The position numbers and the translations under genes were made by a program. The notes below the pieces were generated by a model. That model saw nothing but the letters and a program-made list of their open reading frames with translations. It made no database searches and was not told the DNA's origin. A stretch of 64,000 bases of DNA from contig JAJQAK010000167.1 in assembly GCA_021203845.1 (NCBI GenBank), forward strand, positions 1 to 64,000. Direction: 5' to 3'. The stretch's first letter is position 1; each line of letters opens with the position of its first letter. Positions 1 to 7,637 of the stretch are shown piece after piece. The DNA comes from Clostridia bacterium (GTDB lineage: Bacteria; Bacillota; Clostridia; Christensenellales; Borkfalkiaceae).

Positions 1-265
1 TGCAGCACGTGTACGAGCCGAAAAAGTCCGTGCCGTTGCAAACTATTATGAGGAGTGCGAAGATGAGAACGAAAACCCAGAGGTGGTGGAGGGTTTCCCC
101 CAGGATGAAGTTGTCTATGGCGTATTCCTGGAAAAGTGCGAGGACGGTGTCGCACACCCCGACGAAAACGGTGATTATCATCATCGCGGCGAACATCCCG
201 CGGTACGGCTTTATGTACGGGGAGAGTTTCTTAAGCCCGAAGGCTCCGTTCGTCTTCTTACTCAT
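1..265 (-). CDS. ABC transporter transmembrane/ATPase half-transporter, N-terminal part only
   Basis: Only the first 88 codons lie in the window; the gene runs off its left edge. The start is ATG at 265, preceded by GGGAGG, and overlaps the last 8 bases of the upstream ABC gene, so the two are translationally coupled. The protein begins MSKKTNGAFGLKKLSPYIKP and then shows two hydrophobic stretches (about residues 24-45 and 60-78), the usual beginning of a type-I ABC exporter membrane domain. Because the upstream subunit has a degenerate Walker B, this gene probably encodes the other half of a heterodimeric exporter, the half expected to carry the canonical catalytic glutamate. That part is outside the window. 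Confidence 0.85.
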   Translation of the reverse strand, partial: MSKKTNGAFGLKKLSPYIKPYRGMFAAMMIITVFVGVCDTVLALFQEYAIDNFILGETLHHLWVFVLIFALLIIVCNGTDFFGSYTCC

Positions 266-2069
266 CGCGCGCCTCCCCAAGCTCGTTAGGAAGCGCGGTC
301 TGCGCGTCGTATATCCGTCTGTATCTTCCTCCGAGTGCCATAAGCTCCTCGTGCGTGCCCTCCTCGGCGACTTTTCCGCCTTCCAGAACCACTATGTTGT
401 CCGCGCGCATGACGGAGGATATCCTGTGCGAGATTATTACCGTCGTGACGTTTTCCGCGGCGGAGGGGAGCCTTCCTCTTATCGCCTCGTCCGTCTCGGC
501 GTCCACGGCGGAGAGGGAGTCGTCCAAAATGAGGTACTTTCTCTCCCTCGCGAGGGTCCTCGCCATGCTCACCCGCTGTCTCTGCCCGCCGGAAAGAGTC
601 ACTCCGCGTTCGCCCACGACCGTGTCGTATCCAGCGGGGAAGCCCTCTATGTCCCCGTCCACGCAGGTGGTCCGGGCGCATTCGCGCATCTTTTCGTTCG
701 GAATTTCCCCACACGCGCATATGTTGTCGCGTATGGTCCCCGAAAAAAGGTATCCGTCCTGCATGACGTATCCTATGTTTTCCCGTAAAACGTTCGGCGG
801 GAGCGTGCCCACGTCATCGTCACCTATGTAAATCTTCCCGGAATCTATGGGGTACAGCGCGCAGAGAAGGTTCGCTATAGTGGATTTGCCGGAGCCCGTG
901 CCGCCCAAAATTCCGAGCGTCGTGCCCTCCGGCACCGTGAGATTCAACCCCCGCAGCACAGGGAAGCCCTCCCTGTACCCGAAGGTGACGTTCTCCATGC
1001 GAATGCCGCCGGAAAGCACCCTACGTTCCGAGGAATAGGGTTCTTCTTTTTCGTTCAGAATCTCGCCAATCCTCACCGCCGAGATTCTCGCCCTCGACAT
1101 GTTGGCTATGACGCGTCCAAGCTGCCTCGTGGGCTCGAGGAGCATCGTGTTGTATAGGATGAAGGAGACGAGGTCGCCCGCGGTGAGACTTCCGCGCACG
1201 CAGAAGACCGTCCCCACGGAGATTACGGTGAGAAGCTGGAAGGAGGATATCGCGGCGGAGGAGGTCCAAAAAAGCGACAGCCACCGCTCTATCTTGACCC
1301 AGAGCCCCGTGTAGTACACGTTCTGCTTCTCGAACTTCTCGCTCTCGTACCTTTCCCTCCCGAAGGCACGCACCACCCTTACGCCGGTGTAGTTTTCCTG
1401 CGCCATCGAGGACAGAACTCCTTCTTCTTCGTCGCACTTCATGAAGTGCTTTGCGGCCTTCGTCTGAAATAGCACCGAGTATGCGATCACCGCCGGTATG
1501 AACGCGAAGGCGATGAGCGCGAGCCATACGTTCATGAGGAACATGAATACGAGCGACAGTATGATGAGCGTCACCGTCCTGAAAAGCGAGAGGAAGTCCC
1601 TCGACACGAAATTGGTTATGGCGTCCACGTCGGTCGTGCACCGCTGGATTATGTCCCCCGTCGTACCCCGCGAGAGCGAGGAGAGGGGGAGCTTTCCTAT
1701 GTGTGAAAAAAGCCCCGTCCGGAGGCTTCTCGTCATGCGCTGGGTCGCCACGGTGTTGGAGTGATTCTGCGCGAATGCGAGCGCGGCGTCCGCCGCCGCG
1801 AGAAGGGCTATGACGAGTGCTATAACCCATAGGACATCCCCGAGGCTTTCCCTTCCCCCGAAGAGCCCATCCAAAAGGGTGTAGAGTCCCCCCGATGTGT
1901 CGGCACCCATTATCCTGTCCACGGTGTAGGATATGAGCTGGGGGATGACGGTGGTTATCAAATTGACAATTATCCCACATATAACCGCAAATGCGTAGAG
2001 CCCCGCGCAGTCTCTGAGAAAGGGAGCACACACGCGAAAAACGGATGCGGATTTTCTGTCTTTTGTCAT
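258..2069 (-). CDS. ABC exporter half-subunit (membrane domain fused to ATPase), likely degenerate-site half
   Basis: 603 aa. Residues 1-330 form a six-helix type-I exporter domain; residues 355-595 are the nucleotide-binding domain. Visible motifs are Walker A GGTGSGKST (389-397), Q-loop Gln437, signature LSGGQ (492-496), Walker B LILDD (513-517) and the switch His in ISHR (548). The residue after the Walker B Asp is Asp517, where a catalytic Glu is normal; in known heterodimeric exporters this marks the degenerate half-site. The following gene, overlapping by 8 bp, supplies the partner. The ATG at 2069 lies 6 nt beyond a TACAAT -10 box with no Shine-Dalgarno sequence, so the message appears leaderless. 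The substrate cannot be told; multidrug or peptide export is typical of the family. Confidence 0.93.
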   Translation of the reverse strand: MTKDRKSASVFRVCAPFLRDCAGLYAFAVICGIIVNLITTVIPQLISYTVDRIMGADTSGGLYTLLDGLFGGRESLGDVLWVIALVIALLAAADAALAFAQNHSNTVATQRMTRSLRTGLFSHIGKLPLSSLSRGTTGDIIQRCTTDVDAITNFVSRDFLSLFRTVTLIILSLVFMFLMNVWLALIAFAFIPAVIAYSVLFQTKAAKHFMKCDEEEGVLSSMAQENYTGVRVVRAFGRERYESEKFEKQNVYYTGLWVKIERWLSLFWTSSAAISSFQLLTVISVGTVFCVRGSLTAGDLVSFILYNTMLLEPTRQLGRVIANMSRARISAVRIGEILNEKEEPYSSERRVLSGGIRMENVTFGYREGFPVLRGLNLTVPEGTTLGILGGTGSGKSTIANLLCALYPIDSGKIYIGDDDVGTLPPNVLRENIGYVMQDGYLFSGTIRDNICACGEIPNEKMRECARTTCVDGDIEGFPAGYDTVVGERGVTLSGGQRQRVSMARTLARERKYLILDDSLSAVDAETDEAIRGRLPSAAENVTTVIISHRISSVMRADNIVVLEGGKVAEEGTHEELMALGGRYRRIYDAQTALPNELGEARDE

Positions 2070-2075
2070 GGGTTA

Positions 2076-2104
2076 ATTGTACATGACCCGCCGTTCTTTT
2101 GCAA
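2076..2104 (-). promoter_or_regulatory. Promoter of the ABC exporter operon
   Basis: Read on the minus strand: -35 TTGCAA (2104-2099), 17-nt spacer, -10 TACAAT (2081-2076). The predicted start point falls on or next to the ATG at 2069, so the transcript would be leaderless. The -35 overlaps a perfect palindrome. Confidence 0.6.
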
Positions 2105-2112
2105 ACGTTTGC
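2101..2112. promoter_or_regulatory. Palindromic operator candidate (LacI/CcpA type)
   Basis: GCAAACGTTTGC is a perfect 12-bp palindrome with a central CG, the architecture of operators bound by LacI/GalR-family repressors and close to catabolite-responsive elements. It covers part of the -35 box of the ABC exporter promoter, a position suited to repression. No regulator gene is adjacent, so the identity of the binding protein is inference. Confidence 0.4.
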
Positions 2113-2339
2113 GCCGCGCGCGGGTCGAAGGGTTGCCGGAGCCGACGTCGGACGGAACATACAGACTGGACAGCGCCCTGTCCAAGGAACAGAAACGCAT
2201 TCTGAACGTATTCGGACTCGACGAGAAGTACGTGAAAAAGCGGGCGCGGCGGAAAGGAGACATCTATGCCGGAAGGAAGAACGAGTCACTGCTGACCCTG
2301 AGACCCCCAAGAAAACAAGCTCCGAAGGCCTCCGAATGA
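2109..2339 (+). pseudogene. Possible transposase C-terminal scrap
   Basis: A 76-codon open frame with a basic, helical composition. The segment LSKEQKRILNVFGLDEKYVK resembles the end of IS1634/IS4-type transposases, where a phrase like LTxEQKxILxxLGI precedes the C-terminus; this resemblance is from memory. There is no upstream catalytic domain, no terminal inverted repeat that I can see, and no ribosome-binding site, so if the relationship is right it is only a remnant. It runs opposite to its neighbours and its start overlaps the exporter control region. Confidence 0.25.
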
Positions 2340-2391
2340 GGGCTGTCCGGGCCGTTTGAGGTGGCATTTTCTGGAAATTTAGGTATAACGT

Positions 2392-2536
2392 TTTAAAATA
2401 TCCCTCATATGAGTTTAAAAATATCCTTCTAGCAGCAAGCAAAATATAACGAGAGTGTGGTCATTTTTTCTTCGGCTCTCATCAATGTGTTCACTTAAAA
2501 TTTAAAAATATGATGATGCTCAATTTAAAATTATCG
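2392..2536. repeat. AT-rich short direct repeats
   Basis: Four copies of a TTTAAAAATATCC-like motif occur at 2392-2403, 2414-2426, 2501-2512 and 2524-2536, as two pairs spaced 22-23 bp apart. The first pair encloses a perfect palindrome CTCATATGAG (2404-2413). The stretch between the transposase-like scrap and the terminator at 2568 contains no gene that I can support. Function unknown: a protein-binding array or the debris of a mobile element are both possible. Confidence 0.4.
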
Positions 2537-2567
2537 AAAATGAGGAACGGCCACATGTTTCCAGATT

Positions 2568-2594
2568 AGAAAACCCTGCCACAAAACGGCAGGG
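2568..2594 (-). terminator. Rho-independent terminator for the paired membrane-protein operon
   Basis: Minus-strand stem CCCTGCC / GGCAGGG (2594-2588 with 2580-2574) with a 7-nt loop, followed by TTTTCT. It lies 31 bp beyond the stop codon at 2625. Confidence 0.8.
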
Positions 2595-2624
2595 TCGGAT
2601 ATGATTTGTATTGGTTGTCTCAGG

Positions 2625-3263
2625 CTACCTTGTCTCCATTTTGTCCGATATAGCTCTGTATATTGCCAGGAAGACACTCTGCGCGGCGGACACCGCGTCC
2701 GTGTAGTTCACGGAGGATGAAGATAGGAACGGGAAGTAGAACGGGGTTCTTTCCTCTGACTCGTCAAACGCAATCGACACGGAGAGGGTGGAGACGTTCG
2801 TGAACCTCACGAGGTATTCGTATATTTCATCGGCTCTCATTCCGCGACCGGAGGACGCGTTGCCGATTGTCGTCGCCGTTTTGTTGTTGACGAGCACGAC
2901 GCAGTCGCTCACCTTGTCGAGGTCCGTCACGAAGCTTTCCGTGGGCTTTTCGATGCCGTCCTCACGCACGGCGAGAAAGGTGTATATTTTTCCCGCGGTC
3001 TCGTCTATCACGAGATTCCTTATCTCCACCATACTCGCCACGGACGTGTCGAGGGAGAAAAAGTCGAGAGGAAGCCCTGTCGGCACGCCACACTGGCGTC
3101 TTAACTCGTACACCCTCTCGCGGTCCCCTTTCGTGAGCGCTGATTTCACGGCCACGGTCTTTCTGTTTCTCCTTACGACTATGAACACCCTGGCGACGAC
3201 GAAGATCACTACGGCGATTATCACCGCCACGGAGACAATTATGATGATAGTGTTAGTGTCCAT
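2625..3263 (-). CDS. Membrane-anchored protein of unknown function, paralogue of its upstream neighbour
   Basis: 212 aa. Residues 5-30 are a single hydrophobic segment (very Ile/Val-rich), followed by a basic stretch and a soluble domain of about 175 residues, which predicts one N-terminal membrane anchor with the rest on one face of the membrane. I do not recognise the family. The soluble part matches the next protein upstream in order and spacing: IRNLVID against VRNLSFD, LDKVSDCVVLVNN against FTELQDCKIILEG, and a C-terminal helix ending FLAIYRAI against FAVMYAII. The two genes overlap by one base (TGATG) and share one terminator, so they form an operon and may act together. No catalytic motif is visible. 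Confidence 0.75.
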   Translation of the reverse strand: MDTNTIIIIVSVAVIIAVVIFVVARVFIVVRRNRKTVAVKSALTKGDRERVYELRRQCGVPTGLPLDFFSLDTSVASMVEIRNLVIDETAGKIYTFLAVREDGIEKPTESFVTDLDKVSDCVVLVNNKTATTIGNASSGRGMRADEIYEYLVRFTNVSTLSVSIAFDESEERTPFYFPFLSSSSVNYTDAVSAAQSVFLAIYRAISDKMETR

Positions 3264-3964
3264 CAGATGTCGTCTTCGTCCTCTTCATCCTCGTCTTCGT
3301 CTTCCTCGCGTTCGACTATGTATCCTCCGCGGAAATTCTCCTCTATTATTGCGTACATCACCGCGAAGAGCTGTTCGCACACGGCCACCTCGAAGTCGAA
3401 CGTCGCCGTCTTGGAGGAGATGAGAGGGAGTACGTACATTCCGGAGGCTTCGTTGTTTCTCGGAAACATGACAGAGAGGAGCGTCACTGTCTTGAGACCG
3501 TTGAATCTGTTGAATATGTCCCTCGCGCCTATGACGGAGGCGGACCCGCCGAGGTCCTTTCCTTCGTTCTCCTTCATGGATTTGCGGACGGACGCTATCT
3601 CTTCGCCTTCCAGAATTATTTTGCAGTCCTGCAGCTCCGTGAAAGGGATGATTTCCCATTTCGGATTGTCCGTTTTTTTGCCGTTTTGCGCGGAGTACGC
3701 CGTAAACATAAGCTTGCGGTCGTTGTCGAAGGAGAGGTTCCTCACGTACGTTATGTCCTTCTTGCTACGGTTGTCCACTATGTAGTAGTCCGTGTCCTTG
3801 TCGACGAAAAGGTTTAGAGAGTCCCTTAACGCGGACACCTTGGCCTCGTAGTCGTTGAGCATTTTTTCGCTCGGACGTTGCATGTTTTTGGAAAGCCGTC
3901 TCGCCCCTATTATCACGACTATGACAATGACTACGGCTATTATGATAAGAAGTATGTTGCTCAT
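3263..3964 (-). CDS. Membrane-anchored protein of unknown function with acidic tail
   Basis: 233 aa. Residues 3-22 form one hydrophobic helix, followed by a basic and then mixed soluble domain. The last 17 residues are almost only Glu and Asp, an acidic tail that the paralogous downstream protein lacks. Shared landmarks with that protein (a VRNLSFD strand, a DCKIIL strand and a FNxLKTVTLLSV strand) argue for duplication of one ancestral gene. The start ATG at 3964 follows AAGG at a suitable distance and a promoter lies just upstream. Family and function are not recognisable. Confidence 0.75.
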   Translation of the reverse strand: MSNILLIIIAVVIVIVVIIGARRLSKNMQRPSEKMLNDYEAKVSALRDSLNLFVDKDTDYYIVDNRSKKDITYVRNLSFDNDRKLMFTAYSAQNGKKTDNPKWEIIPFTELQDCKIILEGEEIASVRKSMKENEGKDLGGSASVIGARDIFNRFNGLKTVTLLSVMFPRNNEASGMYVLPLISSKTATFDFEVAVCEQLFAVMYAIIEENFRGGYIVEREEDEDEDEEDEDDI

Positions 3965-3986
3965 TTCATCGCCTTATCTGCCCGGC

Positions 3987-4014
3987 ATTTTATGTCGCTA
4001 TAATGGTACCACAA
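3987..4014 (-). promoter_or_regulatory. Promoter of the paired membrane-protein operon
   Basis: Minus strand: TTGTGG (4014-4009), 16-nt spacer, TAAAAT (3992-3987), 22 bp before the ATG at 3964. Confidence 0.45.
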
Positions 4015-4044
4015 ACTGAGCCCCATATACAACCCAAAAAGGTA

Positions 4045-4070
4045 AAGAAAAACGCCCGCAAATCGCGGAC
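4045..4070 (-). terminator. Rho-independent terminator of the 57-aa gene
   Basis: Minus strand stem GTCCGC / GCGGGC with a GATTT loop, followed by GTTTTTC, 11 bp beyond the stop codon at 4081. Confidence 0.65.
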
Positions 4071-4080
4071 GTATCGTCAT

Positions 4081-4254
4081 TTATGCCCTATGCCAAATCA
4101 ACATGAACAAGCCGCCGATAAATGAAAAGGCATCGAGTTCAATTTCGGGCACCACGAAAAGGCAAACGAATATTATGGGAACGGCCACCACGGTCAGCGC
4201 GGCGAGGGCTATCGTTCCTATAACCTGTAAAATTACCTTCAATGCTTCCTTCAT
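4081..4254 (-). CDS. Small hydrophobic membrane protein, 57 aa
   Basis: This short gene reads MKEALKVILQVIGTIALAAL and continues with hydrophobic residues to about position 34; a second hydrophobic patch lies near residues 43-53. It therefore looks like a one- or two-helix membrane peptide. Support for a real gene: GGAGGTG lies 5 bases upstream of the ATG (4259-4265), a TATAAT box lies about 90 bases further upstream, and a clean terminator follows the stop. No family is recognised. It sits next to the paired membrane-anchored proteins, transcribed in the same direction, but has its own terminator. Confidence 0.6.
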   Translation of the reverse strand: MKEALKVILQVIGTIALAALTVVAVPIIFVCLFVVPEIELDAFSFIGGLFMLIWHRA

Positions 4255-4340
4255 GCTTCACCTCCGCTTAAAATTATGTGTTCTGTCTTCCTTAAAACCT
4301 TACCAACAAATACAATCCGATATTCAGTTTTCATGCCGTC

Positions 4341-4371
4341 ATTATATCACGCCGGCGTCGGGATGGCGCAA
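4341..4371 (-). promoter_or_regulatory. Weak promoter candidate for the 57-aa gene
   Basis: Minus strand TATAAT (4346-4341) with TTGCGC 19 nt upstream (4371-4366). The -10 is perfect; spacing and -35 are poor. Confidence 0.35.
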
Positions 4372-4561
4372 CCGTCGGTTCAAATTTTCACTTTTTGTAC
4401 TTTTTTCCACCTCGATTTCTTTTCTGTAAAAGTAATACCACGTCGAAAGGGGTTTCAAACGGGCTGAGGAAAAGTTTTTCAAAAAAATAGTGTGTAAACC
4501 CGATGAAGACAAAAAGTTCCGATGCAGTGACACTTTTGTGAGTATTTTTCATTTTATGGAA

Positions 4562-4673
4562 GGAGATATATTCCGCGGCACGGGCGACGCGGGCCGGATG
4601 ATATTTGTCCCGATTGTCGCATCGCTCCTCGCGGGGAGGAGCCCGAGACTGTCCGGGTTTGTCCCGGTTTTTT
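4562..4673 (+). ncRNA. Candidate structured RNA ending in an intrinsic terminator
   Basis: The gene-free stretch between 4255 and pyrG contains three consecutive stems: a compound stem with GCGAC (4584-4588) pairing GTCGC (4616-4620) and GGG (4591-4593) pairing CCC (4609-4611); a perfect 7-bp hairpin GCTCCTC / GAGGAGC (4624-4630 with 4636-4642); and a terminator hairpin at 4653-4667. A possible promoter (GTGACA near 4527) is weak. The RNA would end about 160 nt before pyrG, which has its own promoter, so it could be a small RNA or an attenuated leader. It matches no RNA family I can name from sequence. Confidence 0.35.
4653..4673 (+). terminator. Rho-independent terminator upstream of pyrG
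   Basis: Perfect stem CCGGG (4653-4657) / CCCGG (4663-4667), loop TTTGT, then six T. No open reading frame on this strand ends just before it. Confidence 0.75.
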
Positions 4674-4761
4674 GTTCATATACGGGGTCATGTCTCCGTG
4701 CGGGGCTGTCGACAACATATTGTATTTTTTAAAAAAAGAAAGGCAAAATCTTCTATTAGAA

Positions 4762-4791
4762 TTGCGTACGAGGACGGTGTTGTGGTAAAAT
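4762..4791 (+). promoter_or_regulatory. Promoter of pyrG
   Basis: TTGCGT (4762-4767), 18-nt spacer, TAAAAT (4786-4791), 43 bp before the pyrG start codon. Confidence 0.55.
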
Positions 4792-4834
4792 TGAAAAGTA
4801 CTTGTTTGAGGGCGAAAAAAATTAGGGGTGAGTT

Positions 4835-6448
4835 ATGGCGAAGTATGTTTTTGTGACGGGCGGCGTGGTATCCGGACTCGGGAAAGGAATAACGGCGGCA
4901 TCTTTGGGGAGGCTTTTGAAGTGCAGAGGATACAAGGTCGCGTCCCAGAAGCTCGACCCGTACCTCAACTTCGACCCGGGCACGATGAACCCCATCCAGC
5001 ACGGCGAGGTGTTCGTGACGGAGGACGGGATAGAGACCGACCTCGACCTCGGGCACTACGAGAGGTTCACGGACGAGAACCTCACGAAGTACGCCAACAT
5101 CACGGCCGGGAAGGTCTACTGGAACGTTATAGACGACGAGAGAAAAGGCAAGTACCAGGGACAGACCATACAGGTCATCCCGCACATCACTAACGAGATC
5201 AAATCGTTTATATACAACGTCGGAAAGGAAAGCGGCGCGGACGTCGTCATAACCGAGATAGGCGGGACGATAGGCGACATAGAGGGGCAGCCCTTCATAG
5301 AGGCCATAAGACAGATAGGCAGGGAAAAGAGGGACGACTGCTGCTACGTGCACGTCACCCTGGTGCCGTACATACACGGAAGCAACGAGTTCAAGACGAA
5401 ACCCACGCAGCACTCCGTCAAAGAGCTCCAGGAGATGGGGATAAACCCGGACATCATAATAACGCGCTCGGAGAAGCCTCTTTCCGACGAGCTCAAAGAC
5501 AAGATAGCGATGTTCTGTAACGTCGACAAGGACTGCGTAATAGACAATCTCACCATGCCGCTCCTTTATGAGTGCCCCATAATGCTGGAAGCGAGCAACT
5601 TATCCGAGATTGTGTGCCGGAAACTTCGCATAGACCCTAGAACCATCGATCTCACGGAGTGGAACGCCATGCTCGAGAACGCACACTCGAGGGACAAGAA
5701 GGTGAGAATAGCCCTCTGCGGCAAGTACGTAAAGCTCCACGACTCGTACCTTTCCGTCTGCGAGGCACTGACGCACGCAGGCTTCGAGAACAGGGCGGAG
5801 ATAGAGATAACCTGGGTCAACACCGACAGGGTAAACGATGAAAACGTCGCGAAAATGCTCAAAGACCCGGACGGCATTCTCGTCCCCGGCGGATTCGGCA
5901 ACAGGGGTACTGAGGGCATGATGGTATGTGCGAAGTACGCGAGGGAGAACAACATACCGTACCTCGGGATATGCCTCGGCATGCAGATAGCGGTGATTGA
6001 AGCCGCGAGAAACCTTCTGGGATACGGGGACGCGAATTCCACGGAGCTCGATCCAAACACGAGGCACAACGTCATAGACATAATGCCTGATCAGAGGGGC
6101 GTGAGGATGGGAGGCACTATGCGCCTCGGCGCGTGCCCGTGCGATGTAAAAGGCGACCTCATGAAGGCGATTTACGGTGTGGAGCACATCTCCGAGCGCC
6201 ACAGACACAGATACGAGTTCAACAACGACTACATAGAGGAGTTCGACCGCGTGGGCATGAAAGTCGGAGGGGTGAACCCGGAAAGAAATCTCGTGGAGGC
6301 CATAGAGATTCCCGCAAACGACTTCTTCATCGGTGTGCAGTTCCACCCGGAGTTCAAGTCGCGTCCGCAAAAGGCGCATCCGCTTTTCCGTGAGTTCATA
6401 AGGGCGGCGCTCGTTTACGAGAAAAAGCAGCAGGAGGTCGCCAGGTGA
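4835..6448 (+). CDS. pyrG: CTP synthase
   Basis: 537 aa, full length. It makes CTP from UTP, ATP and glutamine in the cytoplasm, the last step of pyrimidine nucleotide synthesis. The N-terminal synthetase domain starts [18 protein letters not shown] with its P-loop and continues with [11 protein letters not shown] and EIGGTIGD nucleotide-binding motifs. The C-terminal class-I glutaminase domain has the nucleophile elbow GICLGMQ and the catalytic FHPEF His-Glu pair. AGGGGTGAG precedes the ATG. It shares a 4-bp GTGA overlap with dapL, so at least these two are cotranslated. Confidence 0.98.
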   Translation: MAKYVFVTGGVVSGLGKGITAASLGRLLKCRGYKVASQKLDPYLNFDPGTMNPIQHGEVFVTEDGIETDLDLGHYERFTDENLTKYANITAGKVYWNVIDDERKGKYQGQTIQVIPHITNEIKSFIYNVGKESGADVVITEIGGTIGDIEGQPFIEAIRQIGREKRDDCCYVHVTLVPYIHGSNEFKTKPTQHSVKELQEMGINPDIIITRSEKPLSDELKDKIAMFCNVDKDCVIDNLTMPLLYECPIMLEASNLSEIVCRKLRIDPRTIDLTEWNAMLENAHSRDKKVRIALCGKYVKLHDSYLSVCEALTHAGFENRAEIEITWVNTDRVNDENVAKMLKDPDGILVPGGFGNRGTEGMMVCAKYARENNIPYLGICLGMQIAVIEAARNLLGYGDANSTELDPNTRHNVIDIMPDQRGVRMGGTMRLGACPCDVKGDLMKAIYGVEHISERHRHRYEFNNDYIEEFDRVGMKVGGVNPERNLVEAIEIPANDFFIGVQFHPEFKSRPQKAHPLFREFIRAALVYEKKQQEVAR

Positions 6449-7626
6449 AACTCAACAGAAACTACGAGAACATAGATGACAGCTACCTTTTCGTCGAAAT
6501 AGCGAAAAGGGTAGCCGCGTACAAAGAGGTGCACCCGGAGGCCGACGTCATAAGGCTGGGTATCGGGGATGTCACGCTCCCTCTCGCGCCCTGCGTCGTG
6601 GAGGCCGGGGTCAAGGCCGTTGAGGAGATGGGAAGGGCCGAGACTTTTCGCGGATACTCACCGGACAGCCAGGGATATGAGTTTTTGAGGGACGCCATCT
6701 CTAAGTATTATGAGTCCTTCGGGGTTAAGGTCGCCCCCCACGAGATACACGTCTCGGACGGCGCGAAAAGCGACTGCGGGAACATAGTGGACATGTTCGA
6801 CGACGGCAACACGGTCCTGATTCCGGACCCCGTGTACCCCGTCTACATCGACAGCAACGTGATGTCGGGAAGGAAGGTGATTTTCTGCGATGCCACGGAA
6901 GACAACGGCTTCGCCCCCACGCCCGACAAAAAGATTAAATGCGACATCATATACCTCTGCTCCCCCAACAACCCCACGGGCTCGGTTTTGAACTATGAAA
7001 AGCTCAAAGAGTGGGTGGACTATGCGAACTCTCGGGGCGCCGTCATAATATATGACTCCGCGTACGAGGCGTTCATCACGGAGGACGGGGTGCCGAGGTC
7101 GATATTCGCCGTGGAGGGCGCGAGGACGTGCGCGGTGGAGCTCTGCTCCTTTTCCAAGACCGCGGGCTTCACGGGCACGAGGTGCGGCTACACGGTGGTG
7201 CCGGACGAGCTCTGCGGCGGGAAATTCGCTAAGATGTGGGCTCGCCGGCAGTCCACGAAGTACAACGGCACGAGCTATATACAGCAGCGCATGGCCGAGG
7301 CTGCGTACTCGGAGGAAGGCATATCACAGTGCGGGGAAAACATAGCGGTCTACAGAAAGAACGCCAAGGTCATATCGGACGCGCTGGACGAGCTCGGGAT
7401 ATTCTACACCGGCGGCAAGAACTCGCCGTACGTGTGGCTCAAGTGCCCCCAGGGCATGGGAAGCTGGGAGTTTTTCGACTATCTTTTGAAAAACGCGAAC
7501 GTTGTAGGTACCCCGGGCGCGGGGTTCGGGAAAAACGGCGAGGGATACTTCAGGCTGACGGCCTTCGGGTCGGAGAAAAACACCGAAGAGGCGGTAAAAA
7601 GGATAAAAAATCTTCTCGGGACATAG
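6445..7626 (+). CDS. dapL: LL-diaminopimelate aminotransferase
   Basis: 393 aa. This PLP enzyme converts tetrahydrodipicolinate directly to LL-diaminopimelate, a short route to lysine and peptidoglycan precursors found in some Clostridia, Chlamydia and plants. The N-terminus ([20 protein letters not shown], then IRLGIGDVT) and the Schiff-base lysine in [12 protein letters not shown] are characteristic. The start is GTG at 6445, overlapping the pyrG stop as GTGA; CAGGAGG inside the end of pyrG is the ribosome-binding site. MalC-type PLP aminotransferases are relatives, but the N-terminal signature favours DapL. Confidence 0.95.
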   Translation: MKLNRNYENIDDSYLFVEIAKRVAAYKEVHPEADVIRLGIGDVTLPLAPCVVEAGVKAVEEMGRAETFRGYSPDSQGYEFLRDAISKYYESFGVKVAPHEIHVSDGAKSDCGNIVDMFDDGNTVLIPDPVYPVYIDSNVMSGRKVIFCDATEDNGFAPTPDKKIKCDIIYLCSPNNPTGSVLNYEKLKEWVDYANSRGAVIIYDSAYEAFITEDGVPRSIFAVEGARTCAVELCSFSKTAGFTGTRCGYTVVPDELCGGKFAKMWARRQSTKYNGTSYIQQRMAEAAYSEEGISQCGENIAVYRKNAKVISDALDELGIFYTGGKNSPYVWLKCPQGMGSWEFFDYLLKNANVVGTPGAGFGKNGEGYFRLTAFGSEKNTEEAVKRIKNLLGT

Positions 7627-7637
7627 GCTTGCTTGCG

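Noticed and set aside
4490-4856. Open frames before pyrG on the plus strand
   Set aside because: They cross the candidate RNA's terminator and the pyrG promoter and lack family resemblance.
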